IMG/VR virus record: IMGVR_UViG_3300032213_000629
Span: 1 to 39,444 of that record
Length of the DNA: 39,444 nt
Reading direction: 5' to 3' (one strand)
From: a virus
The notes beneath the pieces were generated by a model. It saw only the letters and a program-made list of their open reading frames with translations. It had not been told where the DNA came from and ran no database searches. The number at the start of each line of letters is the position of its first letter. The first letter of the stretch is position 1. The translations under genes and the position numbers were made by a program. This document shows, piece by piece, positions 12,115 through 18,669 of this stretch.

Positions 12115-12832
12115 TTGCTCTCCTTTGTGCATCCATTGATGCGAATGACCAATACATTTTGTAATATCTTTCATCAAGGGCAAAGCGTTTCATGTGCTTA
12201 ACTCTCGCACTAGTATTAGCATGAACTTGTATGCCAGCCTTCTTAAGGTTACGGAAGAACACTATGTCCTCACTAATAAACTTATCTCCTTTGTTTTCTT
12301 TTTCTGCAAACAATGAGTAATCAGGGGATACCTCACGCAGTTTAGGAACGCATGACTTGTGCATAAGAGTTAAACCTAAGCCAGCATTATCTACCTGAAT
12401 AATTTGATTGTCAGGCAATGGATGTATGTATTGAATTAAATGTTCATCATCTTCATGCTCATTAAAGATTGCAGGCATAGGTTGCATAACCGATTGTTCA
12501 TTCTCTTTAGATATAAAGTAGACACCGCAAACAACTGGCCTTGCTATCTTATCTGCTGTGTCCCATAGTTTTTTAAGGACATCAACAGTTAAAACAATGT
12601 CGCTATCTACCCATAGAAGCCAATCAGTTTTAACATCATCGGCCCACTTATCAAGTAAGACTTGGCGTTGGCGACCTATCTGATTACCTTGCACTCTTAA
12701 TGCATTGTTAACTGTCATGCCATAAGAACTTGCTTGCATGATTGTATAAACAAGACCTTCGGTAAACTTACCGTCAGTCAAACCATTATCACACCAACCA
12801 ATAGATAGTGTTTCTTTAGAACTGTGTGCCAT
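12092..12832 (-). CDS. Glycosyltransferase-like protein (GT-A fold)
   Basis: The 246-aa protein contains TDWLLWVDSDIVLTVDVL with a DxD metal-sugar-nucleotide motif, after an N-terminal stretch ending in RQRQVLLDKW, as in small GT-A family glycosyltransferases. CGVYFI and a later GLGLTLMHK segment fit the acceptor half. It could modify phage or host surface sugars or phage DNA bases; its position among DNA genes makes DNA modification worth considering (inference). The ATG at 12832 is chosen over a TTG at 12853. Confidence 0.65.
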   Translation of the reverse strand: MAHSSKETLSIGWCDNGLTDGKFTEGLVYTIMQASSYGMTVNNALRVQGNQIGRQRQVLLDKWADDVKTDWLLWVDSDIVLTVDVLKKLWDTADKIARPVVCGVYFISKENEQSVMQPMPAIFNEHEDDEHLIQYIHPLPDNQIIQVDNAGLGLTLMHKSCVPKLREVSPDYSLFAEKENKGDKFISEDIVFFRNLKKAGIQVHANTSARVKHMKRFALDERYYKMYWSFASMDAQRRANEFTEKQ

Positions 12833-13133
12833 CCATTTCCCTACTCTCGTCAATCACTGTTAGTGCACCTTCGCCCATGTATTTAAACTCTTGAGCAAGG
12901 CTAACTAAGTTAACTGCTATTTCTTCTACACATTCTTCGCCATGGTTCTCTTGTAGATGCTTAGCAAACTGATGAACATAATCTGCAAACTGCATAGCCT
13001 CTAACCAAATAGTATTAGGGTCATAGATTTGCTTGACTGCATCATCAATCTGTTCTAAGACATCAGGTAACTCAGAGATTATTGCCTCCTGCATTTGCTT
13101 CGGAACTCTCATCTTCTTTAATATCTTTTTCAT
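12816..13133 (-). CDS. Hypothetical helical protein, about 105 aa
   Basis: The C-terminal part is acidic and helical (IDDAVKQIYDPNTIWLEAM). The frame is open to 13247, but that would overlap the next gene by 176 bases; the ATG at 13133 is chosen and still overlaps by about 60. No good ribosome site marks any start, so the N-terminus is uncertain. It looks like a small DNA-replication accessory protein only by position. Confidence 0.5.
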   Translation of the reverse strand: MKKILKKMRVPKQMQEAIISELPDVLEQIDDAVKQIYDPNTIWLEAMQFADYVHQFAKHLQENHGEECVEEIAVNLVSLAQEFKYMGEGALTVIDESREMDGTQF

Positions 13134-13422
13134 TTTCTCGGGTGTAAGAGACGATTCCTCCGTCAAGGTAAGAGTTGTATTCTTCCTCCGTGAGGTCAAG
13201 GAACTGACCAGTCTCTTTATTTTTCCAAACAAGTGCCCTCCATCCAACAGTAAATGTAAGTGTTCTAGGCACCAACATAAGTTGTGCCTTGCTATCAGTT
13301 AGAAGTGGGGCTGTCTTGGCTATTAACTCCTCGCCAACTTTATCTACTGGTATTTCTCCAGCATTTTCTACTACTGCTAACTCCCATGGGTTATCAAGTC
13401 TTTGTATATACATCTCTCCCAT
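13072..13422 (-). CDS. Hypothetical protein, 116 aa
   Basis: A clear AGGAGA lies 4 bases before the ATG. The product (MGEMYIQRLDNPWELAVVEN...) has a beta-rich middle (RTLTFTVGWRALVWKN) and an acidic tail. It lies between the helicase-like gene and the unknown 105-aa gene. The fold and position would suit a single-stranded-DNA-binding or accessory protein, but no diagnostic motif was seen. Confidence 0.6.
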   Translation of the reverse strand: MGEMYIQRLDNPWELAVVENAGEIPVDKVGEELIAKTAPLLTDSKAQLMLVPRTLTFTVGWRALVWKNKETGQFLDLTEEEYNSYLDGGIVSYTRENEKDIKEDESSEANAGGNNL

Positions 13423-13430
13423 TGCTTCTC

Positions 13431-14228
13431 CTAAAATAATTTAGTTGTTTCGTAAGACACAACATCTAATACCTGCATACTTGCAGGGTTGTATGAAAGC
13501 CATACAGGGCTTGAGCCAGTAGCATCGGCAGGACCGTAACGATTCTTAACTGCACACACACCCATTGTAGAAATTTGATTATGAACTGTAAGAATAAGTG
13601 ATGGTGTTTGTGCAACTTTACCGTGCAATGCTTTTTGTGGAGGACATGGATTTCCTGGCACGCCTTCGCTGGTGTGGTGACACACAACAACGGCTGCTCC
13701 AGTTTCTCTTGCCCACCATTTAAGTTCTTTCATCAGTGTGCGAAGTCCGCCCCACTCATCTTGAGAATCCATGCTCACATCTACTGCGTTATCTAAAACA
13801 ATTAAACGAACATCCTCACCTAGGCGTTCACGAGTTGCAAGAACTGCATCTTCAATATCCTTAAGCGTTGGTGAAGAATCAAACTCCCAATAGATGTGGT
13901 CAGCAGGCTTAAGCATTTGTGCTGCCCAATCTCTGTCTTGTTCCATCAATGGTTCAACTGCACCTTGTTCCTTGCCAGTAAGTAAAGCAAGTAAACGAAG
14001 GCTCATAGTATGTGAGTGTGTATCTGCAGAAATATAAAGAGTTGGAACATTTGCTTTAACAGCCAAGGACAAAGCAAGTGTGGACTTACCTGCCCCTGGC
14101 GGACCAGCAATCATGCTTACTTCGCCGTAACGGATTGCTATTTGTTGGGCAGCAAGTGAATGCCACACGACTGGAAGCGTGGCACCACCTTGTGATGCTG
14201 TCTTAATAGCACGGCTGAGTAAACGCAT
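13431..14228 (-). CDS. DnaB/RecA-fold ATPase (replicative helicase-like)
   Basis: The 265-aa protein has Walker A AGPPGAGKST at residues 41-50, a Walker B-like VRLIVLDNAVDV, and VVVCHHTSEGV near the sensor position, the RecA-core order of DnaB-type helicases and RepA-like proteins. It lacks the DnaB N-terminal primase-binding domain, so a separate primase (the two ORFs downstream) is expected to work with it. The start is coupled to the upstream gene, which ends 4 bases before it. Confidence 0.82.
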   Translation of the reverse strand: MRLLSRAIKTASQGGATLPVVWHSLAAQQIAIRYGEVSMIAGPPGAGKSTLALSLAVKANVPTLYISADTHSHTMSLRLLALLTGKEQGAVEPLMEQDRDWAAQMLKPADHIYWEFDSSPTLKDIEDAVLATRERLGEDVRLIVLDNAVDVSMDSQDEWGGLRTLMKELKWWARETGAAVVVCHHTSEGVPGNPCPPQKALHGKVAQTPSLILTVHNQISTMGVCAVKNRYGPADATGSSPVWLSYNPASMQVLDVVSYETTKLF

Positions 14229-14231
14229 AAA

Positions 14232-14639
14232 TTATGCAGACACCTTGTTCTGACACTGTGATGCCTGAGGTTTTGGACAACGATAGAACGCCTTGTATGG
14301 GCGACCTGTGCTCTTGCTAATTCCTGCAGCAATATAAGCCATTGCTCCACCACCGCATGAACAATCAGGCGCACCTGTTGGTGCTGGTTTGTATCCTGCT
14401 GGTGCTGACATTACCTGTGCATTTGGAAATGCATTAGCAACTGCTGATGGAACTGCTTGTGCTGGTGCAGCCATTGATTCAGTTGTTTGCTCTAAATCAA
14501 TTAGGACTGAAAGGCGTTGTGTTATTACATCAAGTAATGTATCTAACTCAACTGCATCGTTGGCACGAATGTTAATTAACATGCCATCTCGTTTTGTTTT
14601 CCAATTTATTTGAAGTGGTGATGTTTCGTTACTTGCCAT
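14232..14639 (-). CDS. Hypothetical protein with C-terminal zinc ribbon, 135 aa
   Basis: ATAGGAGAAACAAATG gives a good start. The N-terminal half is a small alpha/beta region (INWKTKRDGMLINI), followed by an Ala-Pro-rich linker and a Cys-rich end with CSC, then CPKPQASQC, a likely zinc site. The linker plus a terminal metal site is common in DNA-binding proteins. It lies between the ATPase and the RecB-like nuclease, so a single-stranded-DNA or recombination partner is possible, but not shown. Confidence 0.6.
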   Translation of the reverse strand: MASNETSPLQINWKTKRDGMLINIRANDAVELDTLLDVITQRLSVLIDLEQTTESMAAPAQAVPSAVANAFPNAQVMSAPAGYKPAPTGAPDCSCGGGAMAYIAAGISKSTGRPYKAFYRCPKPQASQCQNKVSA

Positions 14640-15471
14640 TTGTTTCTCCTATTTCTATTTCAGGGTATAGATGTGAGTCTTTTCCACCTACAGCATAACA
14701 TGATGAATTTACTGGGCATGTTCCACACATAAACCCAGGTGCTGGAATAAATATTTTATTAGTAACTGCTATCTCAAAGCCCTTAACCCATGACCCTAAG
14801 CGTGACTCAGTGTATCGGTCTAAGTTTACTGGTGTTGTTAACTCACCAGTTCGTGCCATGAAATAAGAACCAAGTTGTGGGCGAATACCAAAGGTTTTCT
14901 CCGCAAGTATGGCGTAAATACCAAGTTGGGTAAGAGCAGTTGGTGCACTCTTTCCTGTCTTAATATCTACAATTACTAATTCTCCAGTAGGTGCGACCAT
15001 AATGCGGTCAAGGAATGCTTTAATGTTTACACCTTTAATAGTTTGATTCATTTCAGTTTCAATAGCGGGTATGCCTTCAGGGGTATCCCATATTTGCCAT
15101 CCACTATCTGCTCTAAATTGAATCCAGTAATCAACCATCCTAGGTCCGTTATCTAACCACCATTGAGCATCCTCTTTGTTTGGATTCTTTATAGTGGCCT
15201 TGCCACCAGCACGCCAATTCATACCATTATCAGCCATCTTGAAATTTCTTGACCAAGCCTCAGTAAAGGCTTCCGTTGGGTCAAACCCCTCAGGTTTAAT
15301 ATCGTATAATTCAGTGCACTCATGGACAGCCTTGCCCCCCGCTAACCAATATGATGGCGCTTCAGGCACATGCTGGATGCGGGATAAGTAATACTGCCAA
15401 CCACATCCAAGCCATGTAGACATAGCCGAATGAGATATATAATTCTTACCCGTTACTTGTTCAAGTGTCAT
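14629..15471 (-). CDS. RecB/Cas4-like exonuclease
   Basis: The 280-aa protein begins ISHSAMSTWLGCGWQYYL and has GKAVHECTE, GELVIVDIKTGK (the D-x-K nuclease motif) and QLGIYAILAEK, the RecB-family exonuclease order. The C-terminus has CGTCPVNSSC, which with the early cysteine could bind an iron-sulfur cluster as in Cas4 and AddB. It probably trims DNA ends for recombination or packaging. AGGAGA precedes the ATG; the leader forms a long hairpin (see 15478-15533). The gene is first in the leftward replication block. Confidence 0.82.
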   Translation of the reverse strand: MTLEQVTGKNYISHSAMSTWLGCGWQYYLSRIQHVPEAPSYWLAGGKAVHECTELYDIKPEGFDPTEAFTEAWSRNFKMADNGMNWRAGGKATIKNPNKEDAQWWLDNGPRMVDYWIQFRADSGWQIWDTPEGIPAIETEMNQTIKGVNIKAFLDRIMVAPTGELVIVDIKTGKSAPTALTQLGIYAILAEKTFGIRPQLGSYFMARTGELTTPVNLDRYTESRLGSWVKGFEIAVTNKIFIPAPGFMCGTCPVNSSCYAVGGKDSHLYPEIEIGETNGK

Positions 15472-15477
15472 TGTTCT

Positions 15478-15551
15478 CCTTCGTGGCGGAGACTACTACA
15501 CAATGTCTCCTCTATCCTGCGACACGCCGAAGGAATTACATCATTGTAATT
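15478..15551. promoter_or_regulatory. Divergent control region: nested hairpin and palindrome
   Basis: Between the leftward RecB-like gene and the rightward island, CCTTCG (15478-15483) plus GCG pairs with CGC plus CGAAGG (15525-15533), enclosing GGAGAC (15488-15493) with GTCTCC (15505-15510). Its base touches the RecB ribosome site AGGAGA. AATTACA-TCAT-TGTAATT (15534-15551) is a perfect palindrome of operator size. Promoters for both directions should lie here, but no clear -35/-10 pair was found. Confidence 0.45.
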
Positions 15552-15562
15552 TGTTTTAAAAT

Positions 15563-15805
15563 GTGAGTAGACTCCTGTTCGTGTTCAACAGGTTAAATCT
15601 AGCGAGGCTCAAGAGCCGAGCAAAGCCAACAGGTATAGACCTCCGTGGCACTCCCATTGAAGTTTGTATTTGTGGCTCATTAATATTTAAAGTTACATGC
15701 ATGTTTGAAGATAAAGAAATATCATTATATTTTACTGATGCAGAGTGTGCATTGTGCGGGGCATTAGTAACAGTTCCAACTCCAGTAGATGTAGAGGTAG
15801 CATGA
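15563..15805 (+). CDS. Zinc-ribbon protein, 80 aa
   Basis: CICG at about residue 35-38 and CALC near 63-66 form two CxxC-like pairs of a zinc ribbon with beta strands between. A GTG at 15563 is the longest start; no ribosome site is visible, so the N-terminus is unsure. It is the first gene of a three-gene plus-strand island inside the leftward half of the genome, which ends at the terminator at 16144. Confidence 0.55.
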   Translation: MSRLLFVFNRLNLARLKSRAKPTGIDLRGTPIEVCICGSLIFKVTCMFEDKEISLYFTDAECALCGALVTVPTPVDVEVA

Positions 15806-15948
15806 TAGAAATAATTTTTACAGCAGTGTTTGCAATAAGCAACATACTAATGTTTCGCAAAGGTTTTAAATTAGGTATTAAGAAAGAACAACAGGCTCGC
15901 CTTTTTAGATTAAATACTTTAAGAAAGTTAATCAATAACCGTGCCTAA
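15802..15948 (+). CDS. Small membrane protein, 48 aa
   Basis: The ATG overlaps the previous stop. One hydrophobic segment at the N-terminus (MIEIIFTAVFAISNILMF) is followed by a strongly basic tail (RKGFKLGIKKEQQARLFR), so the tail stays inside the cell. Possible signal-anchor protein; function unknown. Confidence 0.5.
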   Translation: MIEIIFTAVFAISNILMFRKGFKLGIKKEQQARLFRLNTLRKLINNRA

Positions 15949-16117
15949 GTATGATTTTAAATGCAACTATTGCGGTATAGTTCAGGAAACTTTAGTGGCT
16001 ATCACGGCTACTGATAGCACGCCACCATGTGAACTATGTGGTGAGACGACAACTAGAGTTTGGACACCACCTGCAGTACATTTCAAAGGGCCAGGTTTTT
16101 ACAAAACTGGTGGATAG
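15941..16117 (+). CDS. FmdB-type zinc ribbon protein, 58 aa
   Basis: A GTG start overlaps the previous stop. The sequence MPKYDFKCNYCG, later CELCG, and the conserved end WTPPAVHFKGPGFYKTGG match the short FmdB-like zinc ribbons found in many bacteria and phages; two CxxC pairs bind zinc. Function in phages is not known. Confidence 0.75.
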   Translation: MPKYDFKCNYCGIVQETLVAITATDSTPPCELCGETTTRVWTPPAVHFKGPGFYKTGG

Positions 16118-16143
16118 ATTTCCTGCCTAGGGAAAAGCAAAAA

Positions 16144-16171
16144 AGCCCCCCGCTATAAAAAGCGAGGGGCT
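16144..16171. terminator. Bidirectional rho-independent terminator
   Basis: AGCCCCCCGCT (16144-16154) pairs with AGCGAGGGGCT (16161-16171), 11 positions with one mismatch. On the minus strand it is followed by TTTTTTGCTTTT, a strong U tract, ending the lysis and tail transcript; on the plus strand GATTTGTTT follows, ending the three-gene island. Confidence 0.82.
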
Positions 16172-16186
16172 GATTTGTTTAATTAC

Positions 16187-16378
16187 TTACTTGGAACCAC
16201 GACCAAATTCAGATTGTGATGGGTCAAGTGCCTTCAATACAGGACCAGCGATAGCAGCAACAAATGCTGTTGCCAATGCCTTAACATCCGTATTACCTGC
16301 TAAGTACATAGCAAGCACAGATGCTGCAGCAGCACGAAGGTAAGTGCCAACAACTGCAATTAGTTTCTTTTTATCCAT
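16187..16378 (-). CDS. Putative holin
   Basis: The 63-aa protein has a basic start (MDKKK) and two likely membrane helices (LRAAAASVLAMYLAG and ATAFVAAIAGPVLKAL) and a polar tail (PSQSEFGRG), a pattern seen in small actinophage holins. Holins open the inner membrane to release endolysin. It is the last gene of the lysis group and follows the endolysin. AAAGGA precedes the ATG. Confidence 0.65.
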   Translation of the reverse strand: MDKKKLIAVVGTYLRAAAASVLAMYLAGNTDVKALATAFVAAIAGPVLKALDPSQSEFGRGSK

Positions 16379-16390
16379 GTTATTCCTTTA

Positions 16391-16846
16391 CTAAGGGCGA
16401 GCAACGCCCATGATAAGGGAGTAGGCACGCTTCTTTAGATACACGCCATCTCCATTTGATTGACTTCCCTTGGTATCAGCAGAGGTATTACCCTCATAGA
16501 CCCAAAGAAACTTTTTCCCGTCATTACTTTCGCAAATACCAACATGGTCTGCTTGTGCATCAGCATCAAACTGAAAGAACACAATGTCTCCAGCCTGTGC
16601 TTTACCAACAGGAACTGTCTTATTATTTTTAATAAACCATTTAAGTCCTGCATCGCAGGAGGCAAAACCTTTTTTAGTTTGGGCTGCTACCTTTGACACT
16701 AATCCAGCCTGGTCAAAACACCAAGACACGAACATTGCACACCAAGGGTTGTTGTTTAAACCATACCACTTGCCATACATAGTGTCGTTATTACCAGTCT
16801 CTGTATAATTTAATTGAGATTTGGCTATATCTACAACGCTGCTCAT
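16391..16846 (-). CDS. CHAP-domain endolysin
   Basis: This 151-aa protein contains NPWCAMFVSWCF with probable catalytic C36, and DIVFFQFDADAQADHVGIC with H101, the cysteine-histidine pair of CHAP amidase/endopeptidases that cut peptidoglycan. The domain fills the protein, so no separate cell-wall-binding domain is present. AAAGGA precedes the ATG. It lies between membrane protein genes, as expected for a lysis cassette. Confidence 0.85.
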   Translation of the reverse strand: MSSVVDIAKSQLNYTETGNNDTMYGKWYGLNNNPWCAMFVSWCFDQAGLVSKVAAQTKKGFASCDAGLKWFIKNNKTVPVGKAQAGDIVFFQFDADAQADHVGICESNDGKKFLWVYEGNTSADTKGSQSNGDGVYLKKRAYSLIMGVARP

Positions 16847-17094
16847 TTATTTTCCTTTGCTTTTTTATCAACGGCAGCAAATGCTGCATTGATTTCTTGC
16901 ACGGATAACTTACCATCGTCAAGGAATCCACGGGCTAGGCGTTCAACTACAGTTGCAACTCCCAGTGTACCCGCTAGAATTACAGCCTTCGCTGTGCTTA
17001 TTCCCACTACTGCACCCGCACCGATTACCGATAGTCCCGATGCTGCAAATACTGCAACTATTCTCATCAAGATATTCCATATATTAGTTACCAT
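16843..17094 (-). CDS. Small membrane protein, possible second holin
   Basis: Three consecutive ATGs start the frame at 17100-17092; the third (17094) is spaced best from AAAGG. The about 83-aa chain has two hydrophobic helices (about residues 5-40) and a polar, charged C-terminal tail (DDGKLSVQEINAAF). It overlaps the endolysin gene by 4 bases. Holin, antiholin or pinholin are options. Confidence 0.6.
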   Translation of the reverse strand: MVTNIWNILMRIVAVFAASGLSVIGAGAVVGISTAKAVILAGTLGVATVVERLARGFLDDGKLSVQEINAAFAAVDKKAKENK

Positions 17095-17242
17095 CATCAT
17101 CCTTTGGGTTTCTCACAGGGTAAGTAACAGCCCAAGCAATTAAAGTTCCAACGATTGCATAGCCAACTACTGTCTTTGCTGAACCATCTAGTACAACCCA
17201 GGCAATAAACATGCCAAGCAAAGTCCATAGTTGGTCAATCAT
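17084..17242 (-). CDS. Small membrane protein, 52 aa
   Basis: Two hydrophobic segments (LWTLLGMFIAWVVL and VVGYAIVGTLIAWAVTY) are joined by a short polar turn, with an acidic tail. It overlaps the next membrane protein by 11 bases, so the two may be made together. Typical of holin-like pairs, but no family was recognised. Confidence 0.5.
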   Translation of the reverse strand: MIDQLWTLLGMFIAWVVLDGSAKTVVGYAIVGTLIAWAVTYPVRNPKDDDGN

Positions 17243-17256
17243 GTCTCTAAATATTT

Positions 17257-18444
17257 TCAAGGTTTTCTCCTTCTTGCTGCCCTAGGTTTGTCATTGCCTG
17301 CTGCAGGTCCACCTACTGGTGCACTTGGCGTTGACGGTATTCTTGTTGCATGTCCTGCTGCCATAGTTGCTGCATTAACTGCAGCCTGGCCAGCAATAAC
17401 AGAGGCAATAATAACTTTCTCTGATTCATCTCTTTGTTCTTCAGACATATCAGCACCAATATTTGATATAGCAGTTAACACTTGTGTTGGATTATCAAAG
17501 ATTGCTGAGATTAATTCTGTTGGATTTTCTAATAACTGAAGTGCTACTACTGTGCCAGCCTCAAGCACTACACCATTCTCTAATTGAACTGGTGTTTCAG
17601 GGGCTAATGTTTCTAATTCAACTTCATTTGCTTGCACAACTTCTTCTACTGCAGGAGGTTCTTCTTCTTCGGCAGGTGGCTCCTCAACTGGAGCAGGTGG
17701 TTCTTCTGCTTCAACGGGTGCTTCTTCTACTACCTCGGGAGGTTCCTCGGCCTCTACAGGAGGCTCTGTTGCCTCAGTAGGGGGTTCTTCTGCTATGGGT
17801 GGTGCTTCCTCTACCACAACTGGAGCCTCAGGCTCTATAACAGGTGGCAAAATAACAACTGCAGGTGGCAACTCTGCTGGAGCAGGAGGCTCGGGTGCAG
17901 GGGTTGGTGCTACTGGGGTACTGGTATCTACAGTAGCAGTAGTGCCATCAACTGATGCTGTGTTGCTATCCATTGTTGCAGTAGTTGTATCCACAGGGGG
18001 TGGTATTAAATTACTACTTAAGACATAAGTTCCTATGGGTCTTTGATTTGCAACTACATAGTCATAAGAAGTAGCACGAATTGTATAAGTATCAGCCGTT
18101 AATATTCCAGTAAGTTTAGATGCATACCAATTATCTTGAGCATGGTTACTATCATCATCACCCCTTATAGGGTTGGCAGTAGTGCTGTCAGCAACGCCAC
18201 GGTATAACCATAGCCAAGAATCTACCCACTCTACACGCTCTACGGTTCTTGAATCAACAACTTCAAAGCGTGGGCCAGTGGTAGTAGTAATTGTATAAGC
18301 AGTAGTTGTGTCTACTTGAACAACAACATCTACATAAGCAGTGTTTGCATCAAGATTAACAATGACATCATCAGCCTGGGCTACAGGTATAGATGCAAAT
18401 ATTAAACTTAATATCATTACTGCGAGGGGGCGCAGTGGATTCAA
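17257..18444 (-). CDS. Secreted protein with Pro-Glu repeat stalk
   Basis: The 395-aa protein starts with a signal peptide (about residues 1-24, ending VAQA). A beta-rich domain follows (to about 150), then a Thr-rich stretch and a long stalk of EEPP/EAEEPP repeats (about 175-275), and a helical C-terminus ending in basic RAARRRK. A TTG at 18444 is chosen because GGAG lies 6 bases upstream and it directly follows the previous stop. It sits in the lysis and tail border. A secreted wall or membrane-spanning protein (spanin-like stalk) is possible. No homologue recognised. Confidence 0.6.
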   Translation of the reverse strand: MNPLRPLAVMILSLIFASIPVAQADDVIVNLDANTAYVDVVVQVDTTTAYTITTTTGPRFEVVDSRTVERVEWVDSWLWLYRGVADSTTANPIRGDDDSNHAQDNWYASKLTGILTADTYTIRATSYDYVVANQRPIGTYVLSSNLIPPPVDTTTATMDSNTASVDGTTATVDTSTPVAPTPAPEPPAPAELPPAVVILPPVIEPEAPVVVEEAPPIAEEPPTEATEPPVEAEEPPEVVEEAPVEAEEPPAPVEEPPAEEEEPPAVEEVVQANEVELETLAPETPVQLENGVVLEAGTVVALQLLENPTELISAIFDNPTQVLTAISNIGADMSEEQRDESEKVIIASVIAGQAAVNAATMAAGHATRIPSTPSAPVGGPAAGNDKPRAARRRKP

Positions 18445-18660
18445 TTACTTCTCCGATAACATTAAATAGATTTGGTCTACTCTGTTTTCTACTCTTGAAA
18501 GTCTTTCGGTATTAACATCAACTTTATCTCTGAGGCTTGAGCCACTATTAGGGCGAAGTTCTTGTAAATAATTTTTAACCATCCAGCGTGTTGTTGCTGC
18601 AAGGCCACCCATTAAAGTTACAACGGCTACTAATAAAGCAGCCCAGTCTTGTGCGGTCAT
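18445..18660 (-). CDS. Membrane protein with coiled coil (holin/DUF2746-like)
   Basis: The 71-aa chain has one N-terminal membrane helix (WAALLVAVVTLMGGLA) and a C-terminal coiled coil (LRDKVDVNTERLSRVENRVDQIY). This order resembles actinophage proteins of the DUF2746 type, which are annotated as membrane or tail-associated proteins near lysis genes. AAGGAATT precedes the ATG. Confidence 0.55.
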   Translation of the reverse strand: MTAQDWAALLVAVVTLMGGLAATTRWMVKNYLQELRPNSGSSLRDKVDVNTERLSRVENRVDQIYLMLSEK

Positions 18661-18669
18661 AGTAATTCC

